DNA from: Alphaproteobacteria bacterium WMHbin7 | Lineage (GTDB): Bacteria > Pseudomonadota > Alphaproteobacteria > Rhodospirillales > WMHbin7 | Direction of reading: 5' to 3' | DNA: 43,491 bases | Assembly (NCBI GenBank): GCA_002753155.1 | Contig: PDZW01000026.1 | Location: 1 to 43,491 of the forward strand | Part shown: one piece after another, positions 1 through 8,881 of the stretch | How positions within the stretch are numbered: position 1 is the first letter of the stretch | Layout: each line of letters opens with the position of its first letter | Made by a program: the position numbers and the translations under genes | The notes under the pieces: model-generated | Told to the model about the DNA's origin: nothing | The model's input: only the letters and a program-made list of their open reading frames with translations | The model's database searches: none

Positions 1-11
1 GAAGAAAAACA

Positions 12-70
12 GGAGAGTTGCCGAGCTGAGGAACGGGCTTCAAATCCCTAGGATGAGACGGCATCTCTCC
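12..70. repeat. Long imperfect inverted repeat at the left edge
   Basis: Bases 12-23 can pair with 59-70 (GGAGAGTTGCC against GGCATCTCTCC plus one more G-C) with a single T-T mismatch, closing a 35-nt loop. On the minus strand the right-hand end runs into TGTTTTTCTTC, as at the 3' end of a structured RNA or terminator. A second short pairing, CCCGCT (69-74) with AGCGGG (101-106), overlaps it. The first bases resemble the 5' end of tRNA-Ser, but no T arm or matching 3' end is present. No RNA family could be assigned. Bases 107-215 hold nothing else I can name. Confidence 0.35.
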
Positions 71-215
71 CGCTACCGCTTCCGACAGTGTAGCCGAAAC
101 AGCGGGATTCAAGTTACAAGGGTGAGGAATCATGTTTGCCTTTTTCCATATGTCGCGTCGAAGTGCCAAAGGCAGCTAGCCGCGGTTCTGGCGTCCTTGG
201 CCTCTTGAGGCTATC

Positions 216-1397
216 TTGCATCCCATGAACATCGACCCCTTTCTTCAGGGCCTCGTGCCCGAGATGACGGCTTGGCGGCAGGATTTCCACGCCCATCCCG
301 AAATCGCCTGGGAAGAGCGGCGCAGCTCGGCCTGCATCACCCAGCTTCTGACCGAGTTCGGTTATGAGGTGACGACAGGGCTGGCCGGAACGGGCGTGGT
401 CGGCACGCTGAGGCGGGGAGGCGGCAAAAGCGTCATGTTGCGCGCCGACATGGATGCGCTGGCGATGACGGAAGCGGCGCCGGAACGCCCCCACCGCTCG
501 CTTCACCCAGGATGCATGCATGGTTGCGGGCATGATGGGCATATGGCCATGCTGCTGGGGGCTGCCAAGGCACTGGTGCGAGAGCCGGGTCTTTCCGGCA
601 CGATCCATCTATTGTTCCAGCCCGCCGAGGAAAACGAAGCCGGAGCCAGACGGCTGGTCGAGGAAGGCCTGTTCCAGCGCTTTCCCTCCGATGCCGTTTT
701 CGGCCTGCACAACTGGCCCGGGCTGCCTGCGGGCGTCATGGCGGTGCGCCCCGGCCCCATGATGGCTTCTTGCGATCTGTTCGAGATCGGGCTTTCCGGC
801 AAGGGGGCGCACGCCGCCATGCCGCATCTGGGCCAGGATGTGGTGTTGGCTGCCGCCCAACTGGTCTCGGCTCTGCAAGCCATCGTGGCCCGCCAGATCG
901 ATCCTTTGGATTCAGCTGTGGTCAGCGTCACCCAGATCGAGGCGGGATCGACCTGGAACGTCATGCCCGCCTCAGCCCTTCTTAGAGGCACGGCGCGAGC
1001 TTTAAAGGCTGAAACCAGGGCCTTTCTGGCACAGAGGATCGAAGAGATCGCAAGCACCCAGGCGCAAGCAGCCGGTCTTCACCTAAGTTGGCGCTATGAC
1101 CAGCGCTATCCCCCCACCGTGAACAGCCGGGCAGAAGCCCTTATTGCCCGAGAAGCGGCCGCCCTGGTGGTGGGCGAGGCCCATGTTCAAGACGATGTCG
1201 CACCCTCCATGGGGGCCGAGGATTTCGCCTTCCTGCTGGCTGAGCGCCCCGGCGCCTATGCCTGGCTGGGGGCTGGTAAAGCGGGTGCGGCAGGGCTACA
1301 TAACGAATCCTATGATTTTAACGATGCGATCCTGGCCATCGGCGCCCAGTGGTGGGTAAGGGTGGCAAAATTGGTCTGCCGTAATGAACCGGTATAA
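216..1397 (+). CDS. M20 family metallo-amidohydrolase (hippurate hydrolase / N-acyl amino acid deacylase-like)
   Basis: A cytosolic zinc-dependent hydrolase expected to release amino acids from N-acyl, N-benzoyl or similar amides. The M20D pattern is clear: HAHPE near the N-terminus, RADMDAL with its metal/catalytic Asp, then a Cys-Gly-His-Asp-Gly-His metal motif around residue 105, a QPAEE glutamate pair near 135, and a late GAEDF segment near residue 345. Length (about 390 aa) is normal for the family. The TTG at 216 has a GAGG five bases upstream; the ATG at 225 is the alternative start and lacks a well-spaced Shine-Dalgarno. The gene stands alone, followed by 168 bp before a kinase gene, so context does not reveal the substrate. 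Family assignment is firm; substrate is unknown. Confidence 0.88.
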   Translation: MHPMNIDPFLQGLVPEMTAWRQDFHAHPEIAWEERRSSACITQLLTEFGYEVTTGLAGTGVVGTLRRGGGKSVMLRADMDALAMTEAAPERPHRSLHPGCMHGCGHDGHMAMLLGAAKALVREPGLSGTIHLLFQPAEENEAGARRLVEEGLFQRFPSDAVFGLHNWPGLPAGVMAVRPGPMMASCDLFEIGLSGKGAHAAMPHLGQDVVLAAAQLVSALQAIVARQIDPLDSAVVSVTQIEAGSTWNVMPASALLRGTARALKAETRAFLAQRIEEIASTQAQAAGLHLSWRYDQRYPPTVNSRAEALIAREAAALVVGEAHVQDDVAPSMGAEDFAFLLAERPGAYAWLGAGKAGAAGLHNESYDFNDAILAIGAQWWVRVAKLVCRNEPV

Positions 1398-1490
1398 TCA
1401 GAGTCGGTCGATCCGTAGAAACGGCCCGCCGGTCAAAGCAAGTGGAACTAATGATTTTCCGAATCGTGCGCTCTGTTCAGTATAGACACG

Positions 1491-1537
1491 ATTCAATTGA
1501 GCTATATCAATTCAATTTACTGGCTGTGCTGTATAAT
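1491..1537 (+). promoter_or_regulatory. AT-rich promoter region with operator-like palindrome
   Basis: A perfect -10 TATAAT lies at 1532-1537, about 28 bp before the kinase ATG. Just upstream, 1491-1516 forms a palindrome: ATTCAATTGA, six bases, TCAATTCAAT, with nine of ten pairs matching. No good -35 is present at 17 bp, and the palindrome occupies that position. This is consistent with an activator or repressor site, but no regulator can be named. Confidence 0.45.
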
Positions 1538-1565
1538 TTCTCACCCTGATTGAGTCGAAAGCGCG

Positions 1566-4304
1566 ATGAATCGGATATCACAACGATTGGGCGCCGTCTT
1601 GCTGGCCGGGGTTTATGCCCTGGCGGGGGTCGTTTGGATTTTCTTCAGCGACCAGTATTCGGCACGCATGGCCGAAAACGCTTATGAGCTCACTCATTAT
1701 CAGACCTATAAGGGCTGGGGCTTTGTCAGCGCCACCACGCTGCTCGTCTACGGGCTGATTCGTCTGGCGCAATTTCATCATGAGGCGCTTGAGAGCAGGT
1801 CCAGACGCTTCGAACGCATTCGCGGCCTTCTCAGCGATGCCAGCCATACCATCATTCAAACGCGCAAAATGCCCGAGCTGTTTCAGAAAGTCTGCGATAT
1901 TGCCGCCCGATACGGCGGCTTCCAACTGGTTTGGATCGGGCGCGTCAACGAAGCAGGGACAAAAATCGATATCAAGGCCCTGTCGCCCGACAGAATGCCT
2001 CTGGCCGACGCCGTCGCCCTTAGCCTGACGCCCGGACCCGAGAATGATTGCGCGCTGACGGCGACTTTGCTGGAGGGAAAGCCCTTCGTTTGCACCGACT
2101 TCGAGCCCACGTCTTGCCGCAACTCCTGGCACCAGATCACGCTTTTGCAAGGCTACAAATCCGTCCTGGCTTTGCCGATTCAGATGTTCGGCGAACTGGC
2201 GGGCGCCATCGCCTTCTATTCCCAAGAAGCGGATGCCTTCGATTCCGCCGAAGTCAGCCTGCTGGAAACGTTGACCGCCGATCTTGGCATGGCCCTGGCG
2301 CATGCCCAAAGCGAAGAGCGCTGGATTCTGGCCCTCGAAGCGGCGGGACATGGCGTGTGGGATTACAATGTCGCCAGCAAGAAGGTTTTTTATTCGCACC
2401 AATGGAAGGCGATGCTGGGCCACGCACCGCACGAAATCGGTGACGATTACAGCGATTGGTCTGTTCGCGTCCACCCCAACGACAGGGACCTGTGCTTCAA
2501 TCAGCTTGATCGTTTGGAGCGCAACCAAGCCTCGAGCCTCAGAGTCGAATACCGCCTGAGATGCAAGGACGGCAGCTATAAATGGATTCTGGCTCAAGGC
2601 ACGGTGTTTTCCCGCGATTCCGAGGGCAGGGCCTTGCGTATCCTGGGCACCAACACCGACATCACCGAAACCAGGAACCGCGAGCGAGCGTTGGCAGAGG
2701 CGCAGAAGGTGGCGCGCATCGGCAGCTATATCTACGATGTTCCGGCGGACAACTTCGCCTGCTCGGATGCCGTCGACGACCTTTTCGGCATCGGGGCCGA
2801 CTATCCGCGCACCTCCGAAAGCTGGCTGGCGCTGGTGCGCTCGGACTGGCGCGAAATCATGCGGACCTATCTTGCCGACGTCATCCACAACTTGAGGCGC
2901 TTCGACAAGGAATATCCCATCGTGCGCCCGATAGATGGCACCGAACTCTGGCTGCACGGATTGGGCGAGGTAGAGTCCGATGAGCAAGGTGCCGCCCTGC
3001 GCATGGTAGGCACCATCCAGGACGTGACCGACAACCGAAGAAACCACCTGATTCTGAAATCCCGACTTGAGCTGTCGGAGCTGGCACAGCAGGGCAGCAC
3101 AGAGGCGTTGCTGCAAGGTGCTCTGGACAGGGCCGAGGAACTGACCGGCAGCAAGATCGGCTTCTTCCATTTTGTCAACTCCGACAGAGAGACGCTGACC
3201 CTTCAGACCTGGTCATCGAACACGCTGGCCCATATGTGCAATGCCTCCGGCCACGACACGCATTATCCCATCAGCCAGGCTGGCGTCTGGGCGGATTGCA
3301 TCAAAACCATGGCCCCGATCATTCATAATGACTATGCAACCCTGCCCAATCGCAAGGGACTGCCTGAGGGCCATGCCGCCATTCATCGCGAACTGACCGT
3401 CCCCGTGATACGCCAGGGCCATGTGGTGGCGATTGCGGGTGTTGGAAACAAGGAGAATGCCTATACCGACGGCGATGCCCACCTGGTTCAGGAACTGGCC
3501 GGTTTCGTCATGGATCTGGTTTCCAATATCGAGGCGGAGAAGTCGCTGCGGCTAAGCGAATCCAAATTGCGCAAGACCACCGACAATCTGCAGGCCGCCG
3601 TGGACAATCTGACACAACTGAACACCGAGCTTGAGCGCTTCGCCTTCATTGCCTCGCACGATCTGCAGGAACCCCTGCGCAACATCACCACCTACACCCA
3701 ACTGATCGACAGGAAGTATCGCGACAAGGTGGGGCCGGAGGCCAAGGAATATTTCGATCTGGTCATCAGCGGCGCCAAGCACATGTACGCCCTGATCAAC
3801 GATCTGATGACCTATTCCCGCACGACATCGGTCACGCATCCCTATCATCTGATTTCTTCCGCCCAAGCCTGCAAGGCGGCCCTGGACAATCTTTACAGCG
3901 CCGTTCGTGAGGCCAAGGCGGAGATCGTCGTGGGCGACCTGCCCAGCGTGACTGGCGATGAAATTCAAGTAATGCAATTGTTCCAGAATCTGATCGCCAA
4001 CGCGCTGAAATTCAGGGACGCCAGCCGCGCCGCCCATATCGAGATTTCCGCCAATCGCATCAATGGTAGCTGGCAATTCACGGTCAAGGACAACGGCATC
4101 GGCTTCGATCCGACCCAGCAGGATATTTTCGAACTCTTCCGCCGCCTGCATCCGGGCAAGGGCTATGCCGGCACCGGCGCCGGTCTGGCCATCTGCAAGC
4201 GCATCGTTTTAAGAAATGGTGGACGCATCTGGGCCGAATCCGTTCCAGGCGAGGGTAGCAGCTTCCACTTCACCCTGCCGGGAGCTGAAGAAGAGGTGGT
4301 TTAA
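1566..4304 (+). CDS. Membrane-anchored GAF/PAS hybrid-input sensor histidine kinase
   Basis: A 912-aa kinase. Two hydrophobic segments near residues 9-26 and 49-66 bracket a short exposed loop with an SDQ motif. A GAF-like domain follows at about 85-245, two PAS domains at about 252-370 and 375-495 (the first with a typical PAC end, GTNTDITE), and a second GAF at about 505-660. The H-box is ASHDLQEPLRN, with the phosphoacceptor at His698. The ATPase has an N-box (QNLIANALKFRD), DNGIGFD and a GTGAGLAICKR lid. The H-box with Leu-Gln-Glu-Pro-Leu belongs to the phytochrome-like (Cph1 type) kinase group. No receiver domain and no adjacent response regulator are seen, so the partner and the signal are unknown. 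Its last 4 bp overlap the end of the convergent PfkB-like gene. Two related kinases lie at 21484 and 36079. Confidence 0.9.
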   Translation: MNRISQRLGAVLLAGVYALAGVVWIFFSDQYSARMAENAYELTHYQTYKGWGFVSATTLLVYGLIRLAQFHHEALESRSRRFERIRGLLSDASHTIIQTRKMPELFQKVCDIAARYGGFQLVWIGRVNEAGTKIDIKALSPDRMPLADAVALSLTPGPENDCALTATLLEGKPFVCTDFEPTSCRNSWHQITLLQGYKSVLALPIQMFGELAGAIAFYSQEADAFDSAEVSLLETLTADLGMALAHAQSEERWILALEAAGHGVWDYNVASKKVFYSHQWKAMLGHAPHEIGDDYSDWSVRVHPNDRDLCFNQLDRLERNQASSLRVEYRLRCKDGSYKWILAQGTVFSRDSEGRALRILGTNTDITETRNRERALAEAQKVARIGSYIYDVPADNFACSDAVDDLFGIGADYPRTSESWLALVRSDWREIMRTYLADVIHNLRRFDKEYPIVRPIDGTELWLHGLGEVESDEQGAALRMVGTIQDVTDNRRNHLILKSRLELSELAQQGSTEALLQGALDRAEELTGSKIGFFHFVNSDRETLTLQTWSSNTLAHMCNASGHDTHYPISQAGVWADCIKTMAPIIHNDYATLPNRKGLPEGHAAIHRELTVPVIRQGHVVAIAGVGNKENAYTDGDAHLVQELAGFVMDLVSNIEAEKSLRLSESKLRKTTDNLQAAVDNLTQLNTELERFAFIASHDLQEPLRNITTYTQLIDRKYRDKVGPEAKEYFDLVISGAKHMYALINDLMTYSRTTSVTHPYHLISSAQACKAALDNLYSAVREAKAEIVVGDLPSVTGDEIQVMQLFQNLIANALKFRDASRAAHIEISANRINGSWQFTVKDNGIGFDPTQQDIFELFRRLHPGKGYAGTGAGLAICKRIVLRNGGRIWAESVPGEGSSFHFTLPGAEEEVV

Positions 4305-6232
4305 GCCAGCGGCGGGCGGAAAATACCGGCCAGCAATTCATCGACCCGCAAGATCAACTGCTCGGTCATTTCCTTGTAGAACTCCTCGAGATTGGTCGCC
4401 CTGGCATGGCTGAAGCGCACCTGCGGGCCGATATGCTCGACCACATAATCCCGAAGCGATTGGCGCACGATTTCCTGGCCCTGCTCGCGCGTGACGCCCC
4501 ATTGACGGGCATGCCAGGCGATCCGCTCATCCACATTCTCGGTGGCGAAATGCCAGAATTTGATGTCGCCGAACATCTCGGCGAAATCCTCGCTGGAAAG
4601 AATTTCGATGGCCTCCCACAAGCCCACGCGCAACAGATACACGCCTTCGGGTCCCATCAGGTCTTCCAGACGCACGCCATTCCTGGGCTCGTCCTCCTGA
4701 TTGCCCACCGCCTTGCAAAAGACTTTGCCCGCCACCATGCGCTCCAGCTCGTCTTTGTCGACGTAATGCAGCCAGGCCTTGCCCTTGGCCGCCGGATTGA
4801 TCGAAATCCTCGGCACGATGCGCACCAAAGGGGCCAAGGGATAGTCGCCCGTGCGCATCATCTCGCCCAGGCGCCAAAGCGCTGCGGCGGCGCCGGTAAC
4901 ATGAGGCTGGGTCGGGTCAGCCGGATCGCCGCCCAACAACAGAACCAGAACCCGCTTGGCCGGGCCGCGCGGCAGCATCTGACCCGGCTTTATCTGGCAG
5001 CGGGTGCGATCATAGCTGACGCGCTGCGCAACCAGTGGCCCGCCCGCCCGGGCCTTGGCCAGCGCCGCCTTGACGTAATCAAGATCGTCAGCGTTCAGAT
5101 TGGGCCGACTGCGCTGAAAGACGATTCCTGCAACATAATGCGCGAAGTTGGCCGCCTCATTCAGCTTGAAGCGTTCGGGGCCGGACAGGAAATAGGCCGC
5201 GATGGAAGCGGCAAAACTGTCACCACAGCCGGTGTCCTCGCGAATGGCGGAATCGACCTGAACCACATTCTCGTGGATCAGCGGCGAATAGACGAAATCG
5301 ACCTGCCCGCCCCTGGCCTTGCGGGCCAGGCTAGCACCCTTGGCGCCGTCGGTGATGACGACATGCCATGCCCCCAATTCCAAGGTGCGCCGGCTGATTT
5401 CGCGCGCCACCATCTTGCGCAGCTCCGAGGCGTCGCGGTGGTGCTTGCGCAAGGGCTCGAAGCCGAAAAAGCCCGTCGCCTCGGCCAGATTGAAGCTGAC
5501 CACATCCACCACCGACAGAAAATCACGGTATTCGGTGTAAAGCTGCTTCAATTGATTGCCGCCCACCAGCCAGAACACCTTGAGTGAGGGATTGCCCAGC
5601 TTGGCCTTGCGCACCAGATCGAATTTGTGCGAATCGACGGGCTCCTGCCCGATGAAGATGAAGGCGTTGCGATTGCCATAAAAGTCGCGCTCGACCTGAA
5701 AGGGATCGATTTGATTGCGCTCCCAACTGGGGCCCTTTTCGGTCAGGATCAGTTTGGCAAAGCCCTTTTCTTGCAAAATAAGCGATGTCCGGGACCGACC
5801 AGGCACTGGAATGGCGCCGAAATGAGCGGCCGAATCTTCCCAGGACAAATGCTCGATGGGTGGAATGTCGAACTCGGCGCCGAAGGCGGCCAGCAGCACC
5901 TTCATGTCGCTGGCCAGATTGGCCAGTCCGCCGCCGGGTGTGCGCACGATCTCGCCGACAGCGGCGTCGGGCAGGAGGATTTCCTCGCCCATGCCCCCAT
6001 CCAGGGTCACGCGCCAGCCTTGTTCGTCATGCAAAATGCTTTCGACCGGCACCTTCACCCCATCGGGGGCAGAGCGGCGCAAGCGATCCAATTGCGGGCG
6101 CAATTCGTCGGCAACGCGGGTGGCGAACAGATCGACCGTCTGCGACCACAAAAGCGAAATGGCCACCACCTCGCGCTTGCGGTTGATGTGCCTGATCGCC
6201 GCTTCGCGGTCCTGCATTCCGGGATCGGTCAT
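4301..6232 (-). CDS. PfkB-like carbohydrate kinase fused to an unassigned C-terminal domain
   Basis: The N-terminal ~400 residues look like a ribokinase/PfkB sugar or nucleoside kinase. There is an early GGGLANLASD segment in the substrate-binding position, and the anion-hole/catalytic-base motif appears as DTGCGD (residues 333-338, base Asp338), with Cys where the family usually has Ala. Beyond about residue 410 a further ~230 residues follow that I cannot assign. They include a hydrophobic VLVLLLGGDP strand and a segment with many aromatic and acidic residues. Family members are usually about 300-330 aa, so this 643-aa protein is about twice the norm. The ATG at 6232 was chosen because GGAGG lies six bases upstream; an ATG 42 bp further upstream lacks one. 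Substrate is unknown and there are no pathway neighbours. Confidence 0.72.
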   Translation of the reverse strand: MTDPGMQDREAAIRHINRKREVVAISLLWSQTVDLFATRVADELRPQLDRLRRSAPDGVKVPVESILHDEQGWRVTLDGGMGEEILLPDAAVGEIVRTPGGGLANLASDMKVLLAAFGAEFDIPPIEHLSWEDSAAHFGAIPVPGRSRTSLILQEKGFAKLILTEKGPSWERNQIDPFQVERDFYGNRNAFIFIGQEPVDSHKFDLVRKAKLGNPSLKVFWLVGGNQLKQLYTEYRDFLSVVDVVSFNLAEATGFFGFEPLRKHHRDASELRKMVAREISRRTLELGAWHVVITDGAKGASLARKARGGQVDFVYSPLIHENVVQVDSAIREDTGCGDSFAASIAAYFLSGPERFKLNEAANFAHYVAGIVFQRSRPNLNADDLDYVKAALAKARAGGPLVAQRVSYDRTRCQIKPGQMLPRGPAKRVLVLLLGGDPADPTQPHVTGAAAALWRLGEMMRTGDYPLAPLVRIVPRISINPAAKGKAWLHYVDKDELERMVAGKVFCKAVGNQEDEPRNGVRLEDLMGPEGVYLLRVGLWEAIEILSSEDFAEMFGDIKFWHFATENVDERIAWHARQWGVTREQGQEIVRQSLRDYVVEHIGPQVRFSHARATNLEEFYKEMTEQLILRVDELLAGIFRPPLA

Positions 6233-6276
6233 TTTTCCTCCACCCCATGCCTTGTCTTTTTTGAAAGGATACATTT

Positions 6277-6304
6277 ATTCTAAACGCAAGGCTATCCCTG
6301 CCAA
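6277..6304 (-). promoter_or_regulatory. Sigma-70 type promoter of the PfkB-like gene
   Basis: On the minus strand TTGGCA (6304-6299) is followed after 16 bp by TAGAAT (6282-6277). Each hexamer differs from consensus at one position. Transcription would begin near 6270, giving a leader of about 38 nt before the ATG at 6232. Confidence 0.6.
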
Positions 6305-6328
6305 CGACCGGGAATGTGCGAGGTTTCG

Positions 6329-6514
6329 ATGAAATGCGATGGACTGAGCGATCAGGCGCCTTGCGACGGCAAGGCTTCCGTGACGACCAAAAGCGGGCTT
6401 CATTTGTGCAGGGATTGCGCCGTCGATTACGGCGGCGAATTCGCGACACCTGAGGATGAAAACCGGGTCAAATGGTTCATCGATTCCCTGATGGAAAGCG
6501 ACGACGGCTCCTGA
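6329..6514 (+). CDS. Small four-cysteine protein, possible zinc-binding
   Basis: A 61-aa acidic protein of unknown function. It has Cys3, Cys12 and a later CRDC pair, a spacing that could hold a single zinc or act as a small zinc ribbon. The C-terminal third is acidic and probably helical. The ATG at 6329 is preceded by CGAGG; an in-frame upstream ATG at 6314 lacks a ribosome site. It is divergent from the PfkB-like gene with under 100 bp between them, and it converges on the PAP2 gene with no space at all. I do not recognise a named family; the codon use fits its neighbours, so it is probably real. Confidence 0.5.
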   Translation: MKCDGLSDQAPCDGKASVTTKSGLHLCRDCAVDYGGEFATPEDENRVKWFIDSLMESDDGS

Positions 6515-7243
6515 TTACCCCTCGTCACCGGGGATGAGCCGCGCATCCCGTTTCAGGCGGATCTGAATGTCGTGACCCTTGGCGCTGTAATAACGCCGCC
6601 AAAGTACGGCAGCGGCAACGGCCAGCCAGGCCCCCATGACCGTGTCAGACAGATAATGCACCGTGATCATCACCCGGCTGAGTGCTATCAGGAAAGCCAG
6701 GGCCAGATAGGCCGCGTCATAGCGCGGATAGATGAAATATAGCGCCATCATGGCGGCGAAAATGGCCTGCGAATGGCCCGAGGGAAACGAGTTCATGCCC
6801 CAGTCGGTATTGAAGGGCTTGAATCCGTAGAGCCCTTCCTCGAAGAGATGCCGGGGCCGGATGCGCCCGATCAGGAATTTCAGCAGATTGACCAGAATGC
6901 CCGACGAGGCCATGACCAGCAGGGCATAGAGCGCCGAACGTCCCCAGGCGCGGTAGCGCTGGAAGTGCGTGGTCTTAAGCGATGAATGCGCCAGGGTGCG
7001 CAGAATCAGCAAAGCCACCGCCGCCACCACCAGATAGCCCGTGGCGTCGCCCAGCACGGTGATCGACTTGAAGAAATTTTCCGTCTCGGGCCGGATGGCG
7101 CCCTTGATGGCCAGGGCCAGCGGACGATCGATGAACAGATAGGAGAAAACGCAGAAGATCAGCACATAGACAAAGGAGGCCGACAAGGGCCAGGTGCGCG
7201 TCAGTGATAAGAGGATGGCAAGGGCTTGGCGCAGGCGAATCAC
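6515..7243 (-). CDS. PAP2 superfamily phosphatase (membrane lipid phosphatase)
   Basis: A 242-aa integral membrane phosphatase with the full three-part type 2 phosphatidic acid phosphatase signature: K-x6-RP (KFLIGRIRP), PSGH (SFPSGHS) and SR-x5-H-x3-D (SRVMITVHYLSD). Several hydrophobic segments surround these, which places the active site at the periplasmic face. Substrates in this family include undecaprenyl diphosphate, lipid A phosphates and phosphatidylglycerol phosphate. It starts with GTG inside the stop codon of the GT39 gene (GTGA overlap), so the two are translationally coupled. That neighbour favours a lipid A or lipid-linked sugar role, which is inference. Confidence 0.85.
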   Translation of the reverse strand: MIRLRQALAILLSLTRTWPLSASFVYVLIFCVFSYLFIDRPLALAIKGAIRPETENFFKSITVLGDATGYLVVAAVALLILRTLAHSSLKTTHFQRYRAWGRSALYALLVMASSGILVNLLKFLIGRIRPRHLFEEGLYGFKPFNTDWGMNSFPSGHSQAIFAAMMALYFIYPRYDAAYLALAFLIALSRVMITVHYLSDTVMGAWLAVAAAVLWRRYYSAKGHDIQIRLKRDARLIPGDEG

Positions 7244-8868
7244 GGGGCACTCTCTTTTTGGTAAAGCCTTAGGATCACGGGTTTGCCGCGCGAATAATTT
7301 AGCCCGTCAATGCTTGCCAGCTCTTTAACCGATGCCCCCTTCAGCGCTGCCCGGAAGGCCGCCTCCTCGCGACCCTCGACCAAAGCCAGCGCGGCTGGCG
7401 TGTTCAGAAGATGGTCAGCCGCCGAAGCGCCGCCATCGACCAGCCGGGTTTGTGTGCCCAGCAGGAAAACCAGGCTGGGCTCGTGATAGCCTGCCGAGGC
7501 CACGACAAGCCCGGCACCCTGCGCCGCCACGGCATCCGCCGCCCGCCTGCTGATCGCCAATTGATCGAGGCCGGGCAGAAGGGTCGATAGAATCAGAACG
7601 ACAGCCAAAGCGCCTGCCAGTCCGCCCTGCACCAGCGCCCGGGCCTGATGACCCGCCCACAGGGATTTGATCGCCAGGGCCGATGCCAAAAGAGCCGCCA
7701 GTGCTGCCGGAGCCGACCAGAAGCCGATCCCCGACCCGTAACGTGCCGGGGCGATGAAGCAAGCCGCCGCCAGAACAAGGCCGATCAAACCCCAGGCCAG
7801 TCCCCAGCCCTTCAGCCATTTGCCGGAACGCCCCTCATGCTCGAAGGCCCAGACGGCAATCAGCAAAGCCAAAGCCGGATAGAGCGGCAGGACATAATGG
7901 GGCAGCTTGGTGGGAATCAGCTCGAACATGATCCAGGCGGGAACGATCCAGGCCAGCAGGAATCGGCTCGAAGCTGTGGTGCGTGTGCTCCAGGCCGAAG
8001 CCAGGGCGGGCCACAGCAGAGCCGAACCCGGCCACAGAAAGACAGGAAGCAGCAGCAGATAAAGCCCTGGGAATCCGCCGTGCGATTCCTGTGCGCCCAG
8101 CAGTTTGGGCAAAAGATCGCGCCCCACCGCCTCGCCCATAAAGGCACCCTGGGTGGCGCTGTTGATCGAAACCAGCCAGGGGCCGACCATGGCAGCCGTG
8201 ACCAGCACCCCCATCAACGGGCGCAGTTTCAAAAACCAGCCCAGGCCTTTGTCAAGGATGGCCAGGCTGACCAGGGTCAAGCCCACCACCATGGGCAGCA
8301 CGGGGCCTTTCAGCAGAATACCCGCCCCCAGGGCCAACCAGAAAACCAGCGCCGCACCCTGCCCCGGCGGGGTTACGGCGCGCCCCTTGGCCTGCACATA
8401 AAACCAGCCGAGCGCGCCCATGGCGGCAATCGAGGAGGCCATCAGGGCGGCATCCGTCTTGGCCTGATGACCCTCGAGAATCACCAGCAGACTGGTGGCC
8501 AGAACTCCGGCCCCCAGCAACGCCGCCGGAGGCGATACGAGGCGGCTCCCGAAATGATAAAGCATCAGAACACCCAGCCAGACGGCCAGGGCCGAGGGCA
8601 GGCGGTAGGGCCAGATGGCCTTGCTTTCGGGGCTTGAGAAAAGGTTTACCGAAGCCGCCTGCAGCCAGTAGATCCCCACTGGCTTCTTATTGCGCGCCTC
8701 GTCTTGATACATGATGCGGATGTAATCGCCTGATTCCACCATCTGGCGCGACGCCTGGGCGAAACGCGATTCGTCGCGGTCCAGGGGCGGTATCTGGGCC
8801 AGACCGGGAACCAGCAGGCCCAGGCAGAGCAGGCTTAGGATCAGATAAGGCTTCAGGCCCTGGAACAC
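7240..8868 (-). CDS. GT39/ArnT-like membrane glycosyltransferase
   Basis: A 542-aa polytopic protein of the dolichyl-phosphate-mannose / ArnT type, which moves a sugar from a polyprenyl-phosphate donor onto lipid A or protein at the periplasmic side. It has the family's Asp-Glu catalytic motif after the first membrane segment (DRDESRFAQ), the following KKPVGIYW stretch, and about eleven further hydrophobic segments. The GTG at 8868 is chosen because GCGAGG precedes it; starting further upstream would translate through the terminator hairpin at 8882-8910. It begins only 14 nt after that terminator, so it depends on read-through or on a promoter I cannot see. It overlaps the PAP2 gene by 4 nt. 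The acceptor is unknown. Confidence 0.82.
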   Translation of the reverse strand: MFQGLKPYLILSLLCLGLLVPGLAQIPPLDRDESRFAQASRQMVESGDYIRIMYQDEARNKKPVGIYWLQAASVNLFSSPESKAIWPYRLPSALAVWLGVLMLYHFGSRLVSPPAALLGAGVLATSLLVILEGHQAKTDAALMASSIAAMGALGWFYVQAKGRAVTPPGQGAALVFWLALGAGILLKGPVLPMVVGLTLVSLAILDKGLGWFLKLRPLMGVLVTAAMVGPWLVSINSATQGAFMGEAVGRDLLPKLLGAQESHGGFPGLYLLLLPVFLWPGSALLWPALASAWSTRTTASSRFLLAWIVPAWIMFELIPTKLPHYVLPLYPALALLIAVWAFEHEGRSGKWLKGWGLAWGLIGLVLAAACFIAPARYGSGIGFWSAPAALAALLASALAIKSLWAGHQARALVQGGLAGALAVVLILSTLLPGLDQLAISRRAADAVAAQGAGLVVASAGYHEPSLVFLLGTQTRLVDGGASAADHLLNTPAALALVEGREEAAFRAALKGASVKELASIDGLNYSRGKPVILRLYQKESAP

Positions 8869-8881
8869 GCAACATCCTCGC

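Noticed and set aside
12..70. 6S RNA 3' end
   Set aside because: GGCATCTC resembles the E. coli 6S closing stem, but its partner is only 35 nt away, far too close.
12..100. tRNA-Ser or tRNA-Sec gene
   Set aside because: The 5' end and a CTTCAAAT loop are suggestive, but there is no T arm and no proper acceptor 3' end with CCA.
114..608. 164-aa minus-strand open frame at the left edge
   Set aside because: Mostly antisense to the amidohydrolase; no motif.
1578..3170. 530-aa open frame on the minus strand inside the first kinase
   Set aside because: It lies wholly opposite a gene with clear GAF, PAS and kinase motifs; its sequence is low-complexity and has no recognisable domain.
4406..5587. 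393-aa plus-strand open frame opposite the PfkB-like gene
   Set aside because: Shadow frame; the minus strand holds the kinase motifs.
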